Source: JAVBMV01 sp031552145 (GTDB taxonomy: Bacteria > Myxococcota > Myxococcia > Myxococcales > UBA5297). Taken from it: a stretch of 64,000 nucleotides of DNA. The notes beneath the pieces were generated by a model. That model did not search any database, was not told where the DNA came from, and was given only the letters and a program-made list of their open reading frames with translations. The DNA lies in contig JAVBMV010000006.1 of the NCBI GenBank assembly GCA_031552145.1, forward strand, positions 1 through 64,000. The letters are read 5' to 3'. The position numbers were made by a program, and so were the translations under genes. This document shows, piece after piece, positions 56,945 to 64,000 of this stretch (position 1 is its first letter; each line of letters opens with the position of its first letter).

Positions 56945-57580
56945 CTAGCTCCTCCCCTTCCCTTTCGCTTCCGGGAAGAGCTCCCTCCAGGCCCGGTGCT
57001 CTCCAAGCCGCTTCAGCGCCAGCTCCAGAAGCGTCCTCCCCGGCTCCATGCGATGCCAAGTCGAGGCGCCGCTCGGGTGGGGTAGCGCGATGACGTCGCA
57101 CGCGATCCCGTGATAATCCAGATGCGCGACCTGTCCCACCACCTCGCTCAGCGCGCGCTTCTCTCCGAAGACCTGCTCGATCGCCATCGTCCCTACCGGC
57201 AACACGAGCCGCGGCTTCAAGATATCGAGCTCTCTCTCGATGAAGGGGCGACAGCGAACGATCTCCTCGGGAGAGGGCTTGCGGTCGCCCCCTTTCGGCG
57301 CCTTGCCGGGGAAGCAGCGCGCCACCGCCGACATATAGACGCGCTCTCTGAACTCACGCTCGCCGACGCCGAGCTGCGCGAACCAAGCGAAGAGCCGCTT
57401 CCCGGCGGTCCACGCGAAGGGACGCCCCAGCTCGCCCTCATGGACACCAGGGGCCTGCCCCAGGAGATAAATCGAGGAGAGAACGGGCGGGCCATGCACC
57501 ACGGGGCCAATCATCTCCGGGCAAGCAGCGCAACGCTCCAGTTCGCGCTGGAGCCTTTCTAAAGATTTCGCTCTATCCAT
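56945..57580 (-). CDS. udg: Uracil-DNA glycosylase, family 4/5 (iron-sulfur)
   Basis: 211 residues from ATG 57580. It removes uracil from DNA in base-excision repair. Iron-sulfur cysteines: CAACPEM near the N-terminus, CFPGKAPKGGDRKPSPEEI and RCRPFIEREL. Active-site segments are IYLLGQAPGVHEGELGRPFA (GQAPGxxE) and LPHPSGAST (HPS-type). The family-4 GEAPG is GQAPG here. A GAGGTC site precedes the start. The 29-base divergent gap with the nucleotidase gene is short for two promoters. A longer start 13 codons upstream is open but overlaps that gene. Confidence 0.9.
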   Translation of the reverse strand: MDRAKSLERLQRELERCAACPEMIGPVVHGPPVLSSIYLLGQAPGVHEGELGRPFAWTAGKRLFAWFAQLGVGEREFRERVYMSAVARCFPGKAPKGGDRKPSPEEIVRCRPFIERELDILKPRLVLPVGTMAIEQVFGEKRALSEVVGQVAHLDYHGIACDVIALPHPSGASTWHRMEPGRTLLELALKRLGEHRAWRELFPEAKGKGRS

Positions 57581-57609
57581 CGAGACCTCGCGGGGCGATA
57601 ATCGGGGGC

Positions 57610-59397
57610 ATGAAGACATCGCACAGTTTCGCTCGGATCAGTAGGCCAGCGCTGGCGCGCCTCACGGCTCTCGTCGCGACCCTCGCCCTCTCCTTCACCT
57701 GCGCCTGCTCCGGCTCGCGCGGCCGCGCGCTGAGCAAAAATAGAGGCGCCCTGGAACAGGAGAGCGACCTCTTCCACCTCGCAATCGTGGGCACGAACGA
57801 TCTTCACGGCCGCGCGGAGCCCGTGCGCCAGCGGTTGCCCGGCGGACATATGCTCGAGCTCGGCGGGCTCGCCACCTTCTCCGGTCAGCTGGAGCTGTTG
57901 CGGAGCGCTTTCCCGCAGGGCCTTCTGCTCTTCGACGCCGGCGACATCTTCGAGGGGACCCTCCTCTCGGACCGGCGAGAGGGGCTGCCCATCGTCGATG
58001 CCTATAACCTGCTGGGCTACGACGCCGCCGCGGTCGGCAATCACGACTTCTCCTATGGTCCCGTGGGCCCCGCCGCCTATCCAACGCGCAGGGGCGACGA
58101 TCCCCTGGGAGCACTCAAGGTCCTGGCGAAGCGCGCCCGCTTTCCCTTCCTGGCGCGCAACGTCCGCGCCAGCGGCGAGAGCAAGAGCCCCACCCCTTTC
58201 GATGAGGATGGCATGCTCATGCTCGAGCGGGGCGGCTTCAAGATCGGCGTGGTCGGGCTCACGACGCAGAGCACGGCGAGTCAAGCCATGGCCGCGAACC
58301 TCGATGGGTTGGAGATCGCACCGCTCAAGCAGGCCGCGCTGAGCGCGGCGAGAGCGCTGACGCGCTCGGGCGCCCACGTGAAGGTGCTGCTCCTCCACGG
58401 CGGCGCCAACTGTCCGAAGCTCGAGGATCCGCGCAACACCGACGCCTGCAAGCGCGATGGCGATCTCTTCCGCCTGCTCGAGGCAATGCCAGAGGGAACC
58501 TTCGACGTGGTGATCGCCGGCCACACCCATCACCAGGTAGGGCACTTCATCCAGGGCGCCGCCGTGATCGAGACGCCAGGAAATGGCACTCACTTTGGGT
58601 GGGTCGAGCTCGTCCTCTCTCGCTCCTCCGGCACCATCCAGAGAGAGCAGACGCGCATCCACGCGATGCAGCCGATCTGCGACCAGAAGGTCGTAGGACA
58701 AACGAAATGTGGCGAGCGCCTCCCGGAGAGCGTGCGCCGAGGCGAGCCGGCGCAACTCGAGCCGGCGCTCTTCCTCGAAAGGGTCGTGCGGCGTGACAGC
58801 GAGCTGGCCCGCCAGCTCGCGCCTCACGCCGCCGAAGCGACGAGGATCAGCGAGCGCCCGCTCGGCGTCGAGCTGCCCAGGACACTCACCCGAAAAGGCG
58901 GCGCCCTGGGCGAGGCGATCGCCGACGCGCTGCTCCAGATGGAGTCGGCCGATGTCGTCATCCTGAACCCAGGCACCCTTCGCGCCGACCTCAAGAAGGG
59001 GCTGCTCCATTATGGAGAACTCTACGAAGCGCTCCCTTTCGATAATAAGACAGCCATCCTGCAGCTGACCGGGACGGAGCTGACGGCGATGCTTTCGGTG
59101 CTCTCCAACAACGGGCGGCGACCGCCGATAACCGCAGGGCTCACCTGCACCTACGGAAAGCGGCGCCATGGCAGGCACAGCCTAGAAAAGGTAACGCTGG
59201 TCAGCGGCGAGCCGCTCGAGCCCGAGCTGCTCTATCGCGTCGTCACCAGCGACTTCCTCGCCAGAGGCGGCAGCGGACTTGCGGCCTTCATCGCCACCGT
59301 CCCGACCGAGCGGGTCGATCCCGGCGCGACGCGCGACGAGACGATGCGCGACGAGCTGGCCAATTGGATCCTGCGTCAACAAGGGACGTGGCCCTAA
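57610..59397 (+). CDS. Secreted 5'-nucleotidase/metallophosphatase (UshA-like)
   Basis: 595 residues. The export signal is ALARLTALVATLALSFTCAC. Metallophosphatase motifs in order: GTNDLHGRAEP (D.H), LLFDAGDIFEGTLLSDRREG (GDxFxGT), AVGNHDFSYG (GNHDF), VKVLLLHGGANCPKLE and VVIAGHTHHQVGHF (GHTH). The C-terminal 5_nucleotid_C domain is ADVVILNPGTLRADLKKGLL, HYGELYEALPFDNKTAILQL, then SDFLARGGSGLAAF. It probably hydrolyses extracytoplasmic nucleotides to nucleosides. It begins 29 bases from the divergent udg start. A lipoprotein anchor at the CAC end of the signal is possible. Confidence 0.9.
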   Translation: MKTSHSFARISRPALARLTALVATLALSFTCACSGSRGRALSKNRGALEQESDLFHLAIVGTNDLHGRAEPVRQRLPGGHMLELGGLATFSGQLELLRSAFPQGLLLFDAGDIFEGTLLSDRREGLPIVDAYNLLGYDAAAVGNHDFSYGPVGPAAYPTRRGDDPLGALKVLAKRARFPFLARNVRASGESKSPTPFDEDGMLMLERGGFKIGVVGLTTQSTASQAMAANLDGLEIAPLKQAALSAARALTRSGAHVKVLLLHGGANCPKLEDPRNTDACKRDGDLFRLLEAMPEGTFDVVIAGHTHHQVGHFIQGAAVIETPGNGTHFGWVELVLSRSSGTIQREQTRIHAMQPICDQKVVGQTKCGERLPESVRRGEPAQLEPALFLERVVRRDSELARQLAPHAAEATRISERPLGVELPRTLTRKGGALGEAIADALLQMESADVVILNPGTLRADLKKGLLHYGELYEALPFDNKTAILQLTGTELTAMLSVLSNNGRRPPITAGLTCTYGKRRHGRHSLEKVTLVSGEPLEPELLYRVVTSDFLARGGSGLAAFIATVPTERVDPGATRDETMRDELANWILRQQGTWP

Positions 59398-59436
59398 GGC
59401 TCCCCAAAGCGCAAACGAAGAGGACGAATTATCCGA

Positions 59437-60714
59437 ATGGACCGAATCATCGTAACTGGCGGCTCCCGCCTCGCGGGCGAGGTCTGCGTGAGCGGCGCGA
59501 AGAACGCGGCGCTCCCCGCGCTCGCGGCCACGCTCTTGGCCAAGGGGACGCACGAGCTGACCAACGTCCCGAGCCTGGCCGACGTAAGTACCTTCATCCG
59601 CCTGCTCGAGCAGATGGGCATGAGCACCGAGCGCCCCTCCGAGACGGCGACCTCACGAGGAGCGCTCGCCCTGACCCTCGCAGGCCCCATCGAGACCGTG
59701 GCCCCCTATCAGCTGGTGAAGACGATGCGCGCCAGCGTCCTCGTCCTGGGGCCGCTCGTCGCGCGCCACGGGCACGCCTCCGTCTCGCTCCCCGGCGGGT
59801 GCGCCATCGGCGCGCGCCCCATCGATCAGCACCTGAAGGGACTGGTAGCTCTGGGAGCGCAGGTGCGGCTAGAGCACGGCGATGTAGTAGCCACGGCCGA
59901 GCGGCTCATCGGCGCCCCCTTCCGCTTCGATGTCGTATCCGTGACCGGCACGGAGAATCTGATGATGGCGGCCACCCTAGCCAAGGGCAGAACTGTTCTT
60001 CAGAACGCCGCGCGCGAGCCCGAGGTGGTCGACCTCGCCCTGATGCTCCAGTCCATGGGCGCGAAGATCTCTGGCGCTGGAACCGAGACCATCACCATCG
60101 ACGGGGTGGAGGCGCTCTCTTCGGCGCGCCACGCCATCGTGGAGGACCGCGTCGAGGCGGGCACCCTGCTGGTCGCGGCGGCCATCACCGGAGGTGACGT
60201 GCTGGTGAAGGGAGCTCGAAGGGAGCACCTCGCCGCGGTGCTCGAAAAGCTGAGGGGCGCCGGCGCCGAGATCCTTTATGAGGAAGATGCCTTGCGCTGT
60301 CGTGGACCCGAGCGTCTGAGACCCGTGGAGTTCGAGACGGAGCCCTTTCCGGGCTTTCCTACCGACATGCAGGCCCAGCTGATGGCGCTGCTCACGCTGG
60401 CGGACGGCACCTCGCGCATCACCGAGTCGGTCTTCGAGAACCGCTTCATGCATGTGCTGGAGCTAGGCCGCATGGGCGCCGAGATCCGCGTCGATGGGCG
60501 CGTCGCGACAGTGACCGGCGTGCGGGAGCTCTCGGGCGCGCCCGTCATGGCGACAGACCTGAGAGCCAGCGCCAGCCTCGTCCTGGCGGGCCTGCGCGCC
60601 AGGGGCCAGACGGAAGTACAGCGCGTTTACCACCTCGATCGCGGCTACGACCACCTCGAGACCAAGCTCGCGTCGCTCGGCGCCCGAATCGAGCGCCTCT
60701 CTGGAAGAGTCTGA
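59437..60714 (+). CDS. murA: UDP-N-acetylglucosamine 1-carboxyvinyltransferase
   Basis: 425 residues, the normal MurA length. It transfers enolpyruvate from PEP to UDP-GlcNAc, the first committed step of peptidoglycan synthesis. The N-terminus is GSRLAGEVCVSGAKNAALPA. The catalytic Cys122 is in SLPGGCAIGARPIDQHLKGL (Cys115 in E. coli), so it should be fosfomycin-sensitive. Further motifs: VVSVTGTENLMMAATLAKG, PGFPTDMQAQLMALLTLADG and TESVFENRFMHVLELGRMGA. It follows the nucleotidase gene by 39 bases with no strong ribosome-binding site, and precedes a hairpin at 60780. Confidence 0.97.
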   Translation: MDRIIVTGGSRLAGEVCVSGAKNAALPALAATLLAKGTHELTNVPSLADVSTFIRLLEQMGMSTERPSETATSRGALALTLAGPIETVAPYQLVKTMRASVLVLGPLVARHGHASVSLPGGCAIGARPIDQHLKGLVALGAQVRLEHGDVVATAERLIGAPFRFDVVSVTGTENLMMAATLAKGRTVLQNAAREPEVVDLALMLQSMGAKISGAGTETITIDGVEALSSARHAIVEDRVEAGTLLVAAAITGGDVLVKGARREHLAAVLEKLRGAGAEILYEEDALRCRGPERLRPVEFETEPFPGFPTDMQAQLMALLTLADGTSRITESVFENRFMHVLELGRMGAEIRVDGRVATVTGVRELSGAPVMATDLRASASLVLAGLRARGQTEVQRVYHLDRGYDHLETKLASLGARIERLSGRV

Positions 60715-60779
60715 GCGCCGTTTCGAACCTTGTCATCGCTCGAAGGGGCAGGTAGCCTTCAAAAAATTAGGCCAAACAC

Positions 60780-60801
60780 AGAGAGGGTGGCCTCCCTCTC
60801 T
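60780..60801. repeat. Hairpin AGAGAGGG-N6-CCCTCTCT
   Basis: A perfect 8-base stem in the 112-base gap after murA. There is no T-run on the + side, so it may be a Rho-dependent pause or the 5' leader of the following gene. Confidence 0.4.
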
Positions 60802-60826
60802 ACAGACAAAAAGGGAACTCTGGGAA

Positions 60827-61219
60827 ATGGATTGCCCCCGCTGTGAAGCCGAGCTGGCCGTACTCGAAAATGATCGCTTTGCCTGCTGCCCCGACTGCGG
60901 CGGCGTCTGGATCGACGTCGCGGAGTTGAACCGCATTCTCCTGCGGCACAATCGCCCCGTGCTCGAGTCGATGAACGGACGGACCAACCTGGATGAGGCC
61001 ACCGGCATCTGTCCGGAGTGCGACGTCGACATGCTCGCCGTCGAAGGAGGCCCCCGCTGGTCGCTGCAGTACGAGACCTGCGAAGTCTGCGGCGGGCTCT
61101 TCGTCGAGCCGTTGGAAGAGCCGGAGGAGGCGCCGGGCCCCGATCCAAAGGCCGCCGTCGAGATGCTCCTCGCCTTCTTCCAGGAGTTTGGGCAGAAGAG
61201 CGCGCCCAAGGGGCCGTGA
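60827..61219 (+). CDS. Zinc-ribbon (zf-TFIIB-type) protein
   Basis: 130 residues containing two similar zinc-ribbon halves: MDCPRCEAELAVLENDRFAC followed by CPDCGGVWIDVAELNRILLR, then TGICPECDVDMLAV followed by CEVCGGLFVEPLEEPEE. CPxCxxxL...CxxCGGxWxD is the TFIIB-like zinc-ribbon signature, common in small proteins of unknown function. The C-terminal third is acidic, then helical (AVEMLLAFFQEFGQK). GGGAA precedes ATG 60827. Confidence 0.8.
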   Translation: MDCPRCEAELAVLENDRFACCPDCGGVWIDVAELNRILLRHNRPVLESMNGRTNLDEATGICPECDVDMLAVEGGPRWSLQYETCEVCGGLFVEPLEEPEEAPGPDPKAAVEMLLAFFQEFGQKSAPKGP

Positions 61220-61284
61220 GCTCCCCGGCACAACCATCTTGACCGGAGCAGGGCGGCGCGACTAGATTCTGCGCCGCTTCATCT

Positions 61285-61357
61285 GCGGGAATAGCTCAGT
61301 TGGTAGAGCATCAGCTTCCCAAGCTGAGGGTCGCGAGTTCGAACCTCGTTTCCCGCT
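61285..61357 (+). tRNA. tRNA-Gly (CCC)
   Basis: Acceptor GCGGGAA pairs with TTCCCGC. The D-arm is GCTCAGTTGGTAGAGC. Anticodon stem TCAGC/GCTGA encloses TTCCCAA (anticodon CCC). The T-arm contains GAGTTCGAACCTC. 73 bases; CCA is not encoded. It reads GGG codons. Confidence 0.95.
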
Positions 61358-61363
61358 CATCGC

Positions 61364-61414
61364 AAGGCCGCGACTGCAAGGTACTTCACCTTGGTCGCGG
61401 CCTTTGTCTTTTTT
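61364..61414 (+). terminator. Rho-independent terminator after tRNA-Gly
   Basis: AAGGCCGCGACTGCAAGG pairs with CCTTGGTCGCGGCCTT across a short loop and is followed by TGTCTTTTTT. It separates the tRNA from the bacterioferritin gene. Confidence 0.88.
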
Positions 61415-61486
61415 CGCCTCGGAGAGAATGCAGGCGCCGTGGTAGGGTGGATTCGCGCCCCTTTTGCGCAGGACCGAGGACCCAAC

Positions 61487-61987
61487 ATGAACCGAGAAGC
61501 CAGCATCCAGTTGCTGAACAAGGCCGTCGCCGATGAGCTGCAGGCCGTTCATCAGTACCTCTACTTTCATTTCCATCTAGAGGATCAGGGCCTTGGGCCC
61601 CTCGCGATCCTCTTCCGGAACACGGCGATCGCCGAGATGCAGCACATCGCGAAGCTCTCCGAGAGAATCCTCTTCCTCAAGGGCGACGTGACGCTCGAGG
61701 CGGCCGGACCGGTCGAGCGGATTCAGGATCCCCGCGCGATGCTCGAGCGGGCGAAGGCGATGGAGGAGGGCAGCATCGTCGACTACAACAACGCCGCGCT
61801 CGAGGCCTCCAAGAACGCCGACTCGGGCACGAAGCAGGTCTTCGAGGCGCTCGTCACCGACGAGGAGGCCCACTTCGACCTCTGGGACAAGCAGCTCGAC
61901 AACATCCAGCGCTTCGGCGCGACCTACCTGGCGCTGCAGTCCTTCGACGGCGCGGGCGAGGCACCGGGGCGTCCCGCGGCCCCCTAG
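61487..61987 (+). CDS. bfr: Bacterioferritin-like protein
   Basis: 166 residues from ATG 61487 (GAGGACC ahead). Ferritin-like four-helix bundle: LLNKAVADELQAVHQYLYFH (helix A with the iron ligand Glu), FRNTAIAEMQHIAKLSERIL with the bacterioferritin EMxH pair (Glu and His bind iron; Met can ligate heme), ERAKAMEEGSIVDYNNAALE, and VTDEEAHFDLWDKQLDNIQR (E..H). It would store iron and oxidise Fe(II) at the di-iron site. The C-terminal ~12 residues (GEAPGRPAAP) are an unstructured extension. Confidence 0.88.
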   Translation: MNREASIQLLNKAVADELQAVHQYLYFHFHLEDQGLGPLAILFRNTAIAEMQHIAKLSERILFLKGDVTLEAAGPVERIQDPRAMLERAKAMEEGSIVDYNNAALEASKNADSGTKQVFEALVTDEEAHFDLWDKQLDNIQRFGATYLALQSFDGAGEAPGRPAAP

Positions 61988-62031
61988 CCCCACACCCCCT
62001 GTCATGGGCGCGATGGCGCCGCGACATAACG

Positions 62032-62052
62032 GCCGGCCCCACGAGGGCCGGC
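62032..62052. terminator. Hairpin after bacterioferritin
   Basis: GCCGGCCC-CACGA-GGGCCGGC, an 8-base GC stem 45 bases past the bfr stop without a T-run. It may protect the mRNA end or terminate transcription in either direction. Confidence 0.45.
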
Positions 62053-62084
62053 ATCGCCGCGAACCATCGGCGCTTTAAACGTGT

Positions 62085-62114
62085 CGAGCCCGATCGCCGA
62101 AGCGACCGGGCTCG
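62085..62114 (-). terminator. Terminator of the cold-shock gene
   Basis: Read on the reverse strand, CGAGCCCGGTCGC, a TTCG loop and GCGATCGGGCTCG form a stable stem with a UUCG tetraloop, followed by ACACGTTT. It lies 18 bases beyond the csp stop codon. Confidence 0.65.
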
Positions 62115-62132
62115 CGTGAAACCGTCCCCGGA

Positions 62133-62336
62133 TTACAGCGGGCGAACGTTGGCGGCCTGCAGGCCCTTGGGGCCCCGGTTCACCTCGAACTCGACCTTCT
62201 GGCCCTCGGAGAGAGAGCGAAACCCCTGGGTCTGAATCGCGGTGTGGTGGCAGAAGACATCCTCGCCGCCATCATCCTGCGTGATGAAACCAAACCCCTT
62301 CGCATCGTTGAACCACTTCACTGTTCCCGTCGCCAT
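62133..62336 (-). CDS. csp: Cold-shock domain protein (CspA family)
   Basis: 67 residues, a single OB-fold cold-shock domain. RNP1 is TVKWFNDAKGFGFITQ (KGFGFI) and RNP2 is EDVFCHHTAI, where the usual VFVH(F/H) has Cys. The C-terminal GQKVEFEVNRGPKGLQAANV is standard. It binds single-stranded RNA and DNA as a chaperone. It has a long ~70-base leader from a good promoter (62411-62439), as is usual for cold-shock mRNAs, and a UUCG terminator. Confidence 0.95.
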   Translation of the reverse strand: MATGTVKWFNDAKGFGFITQDDGGEDVFCHHTAIQTQGFRSLSEGQKVEFEVNRGPKGLQAANVRPL

Positions 62337-62410
62337 CGATTCTCTTCACCTTCTGATGCACGCGCTTCGCGTGACCTTTTCATCCAGGCAGTGATTGCCA
62401 GGATTTCTGT

Positions 62411-62439
62411 ACTGTAACCGGTTTCTCGGGGTTTGTCCA
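62411..62439 (-). promoter_or_regulatory. Sigma-70-type promoter of csp
   Basis: On the reverse strand TGGACA (62434-62439), 17 bases, then TACAGT (62411-62416). The predicted start near 62404 gives a 5' leader of ~68 bases. Confidence 0.6.
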
Positions 62440-62459
62440 TCGTGTTTGTCAAGCCCCCC

Positions 62460-63682
62460 TTATTCGTACCTGAGCGCCTCAATTGGGTCGAGGAGCGAGG
62501 CCTTCCGCGCCGGGTAGAGCCCGAAGACGATCCCCACGAGCGCGCTGAAGCCCACGGCGAGCAGGATCACCTCGGCCCGCACGAGGAGCGGCCACCCCAT
62601 CGCAGAGGCGAGCTGCCCCGCGGCGAAGAGCCCCGCCGCCACGCCGATGAGCCCACCCAAAAGTGAGAGCGTCAACGCCTCGATCAAGAACTGGGCGAGG
62701 ATATCGGAGGGGCGCGCGCCGATCGCCATCCTGATCCCGATCTCGCGCGTGCGCTCGGTCACGCTGACCAACATGATGTTCATGATGCCGATGCCGCCCA
62801 CCAGGAGCGAGACGGCGGCGATGCTCGCGAGCAGCGCGCTCAGTGTCTTGGCGCCCTCCTCTCCGGCGCTGGCCATCTCCGCGAAGTTGCGGATGGAGAA
62901 ATCGTCGTCGGCGAATTCGGAGAGCTGGTGGCGATCGCGCAGCAGCGCCGTGACTTGGCGTTCGGCCACCTCGGTCGCCTCCGGCGAGATGGCGCCGATG
63001 TAGATGATTCCGTTGATGTAGCGCCCCAACCCGCCTTCGATTCGGCTCCTGAAGGTGCTGACCGGCAAGAAGGCCACATCGTCGAAATCCTGACCGCCCC
63101 CCGACTGTCCTTTCCGCTCGAGCACGCCGACGACCGTGAAGGGCATATTCTTGACCCGCACCGGCTGTCCCACCGCATCGGCCTGGCCAAAGAGCTTCTC
63201 CGCGACAGTTGCCCCAAGGAGGATCGACTTATTGGTCGCGTCGACGTCCGACTGGCTGAGCAGCGCGCCGCTCGAGGTGCTCCAGTTTCGGATCTCGAAG
63301 TATTCCGGCGTCGTTCCCTGAACCGAGGTGGCCCAGTTCTGATCCTCGCTCACCAACTGGGCGGAGGTCCGTAGGAGCGGCGCCGCGGCCTTCACCGCGG
63401 TGACCTCTTTCTCGATAGCCGAGAGGTCGTCCCAGGTGAGGCTGGGCGCGGTGCCAAACCCTCCGCGAGCGCCGCCGGTGTTGCGCGACCCGGGCATCAC
63501 CACGAGCATATTCGTGCCCATCGAGGCGAAGATATTGGAGACGCGCGCCTTCGCCCCCTCGCCGATGGCCACCATCGCGATCACCGCACAGACTCCGATG
63601 ATGATGCCGAGCGTGGTCAGGAAGCTGCGCGTCTTGTTGCGCAGGAGCGCCCAAAGCGCGATTCGGAAGATCTCGAGTGGGT

Positions 63683-63686
<4 letters not shown>
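62460..63686 (-). CDS. MacB-type ABC transporter permease
   Basis: 408 residues in the FtsX/MacB plan: an N-terminal helix (ALWALLRNKTRSFLTTLGII, continuing IGVCAVIAMVAIGEGA), a ~200-residue MacB periplasmic domain (SNIFASMGTNMLVVMPGSRN, ILLGATVAEKLFGQADAVGQ, PVRVKNMPFTVVGVLERKGQ), and three C-terminal helices (LASIAAVSLLVGGIGIMNIM followed by LVSVTERTREIGIRMAIGAR; LLGGLIGVAAGLFAAGQLAS; VILLAVGFSALVGIVFGLYP). It works mechanically with the ATPase encoded just upstream (four-base overlap) to drive export of a peptide, drug or lipid through an outer-membrane partner not seen here. Confidence 0.9.

Positions 63687-64000
<314 letters not shown>

Noticed and set aside
57559..59178. 539-codon reverse-strand frame under the nucleotidase
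   Set aside because: Shadow; the forward gene has all five metallophosphatase motifs in order.

Overview
The window is GC-rich DNA, dense in coding sequence, from a Gram-negative bacterium. Several features point to the Myxococcota or a close deltaproteobacterial relative. There is a CdnL/CarD-type regulator very like the myxobacterial one. A matrixin-type protease ends in a Cys-rich, hydrophobic, Arg-rich tail like a MYXO-CTERM sorting signal. There are many secreted Cys-rich lipoproteins, ECF sigma/FecR and sigma/zinc-finger anti-sigma operons, and strong third-position GC that leaves long antisense open frames. This placement is an inference from gene content, not from a phylogeny.

Layout. 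0-10.3 kb is an accessory stretch: relics of insertion sequences (a transposase fragment at the left edge and two more at 9.6-10.2 kb), DoxX and cupin proteins, an AAA ATPase fused to a PD-(D/E)XK-like nuclease, a pentapeptide-repeat protein, an orphaned AbrB/MazE antitoxin whose Doc toxin is cut to 25 codons, a large MscS channel and an AT-richer multi-pass membrane protein. 10.3-14.9 kb holds small secreted proteins and a 980-residue lipoprotein built from about twenty Cys-rich repeats with a DUF1566-like C-terminus. 15-18.5 kb is an operon of ECF sigma factor, FecR-like regulator, exported protein and OmpA-like lipoprotein. A stray copy of the tail of the last gene lies 12.9 kb away, at 5.4-5.6 kb. 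18.6-19.9 kb is a lone ORC-like ATPase.

20.1-30.4 kb is the most striking block: two very large lipoproteins (1,776 and 915 residues) followed by three tandem paralogous exported proteins that share a cysteine signature (CPxxTxxCG, then a terminal CC pair). I do not recognise it as a described system; I read it as a surface or export apparatus of unknown function.

30.5-42.6 kb is mostly housekeeping: cysS-uvrB-uvrC, cdnL, comEC, purA, plus a CBM9-like lipoprotein and a heme-binding lipoprotein. 42.7-46.8 kb is a second ECF sigma/anti-sigma operon with two exported proteins and a PLP aminotransferase. A patatin-like outer-membrane phospholipase follows, then a probable tyrosine phenol-lyase (not a tryptophanase, by its active-site residues) with its own terminator. 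50.7-55.8 kb has a rhodanese/MauE pair, a heparinase-like lyase, an RsbRD-like protein overlapping the 3' end of the matrixin gene, and a small partner of the protease. 56-64 kb carries three tRNA genes, a roadblock-like protein, uracil-DNA glycosylase, 5'-nucleotidase, murA, bacterioferritin, a cold-shock protein and the start of a MacB-type ABC exporter.

A family of REP/REPIN-like palindromes (consensus core TAGGGGCG...GCGCCC or GGTCGCCC) is scattered in at least six places. In four of them it abuts a gene so closely that the stop codon of that gene lies within the repeat.
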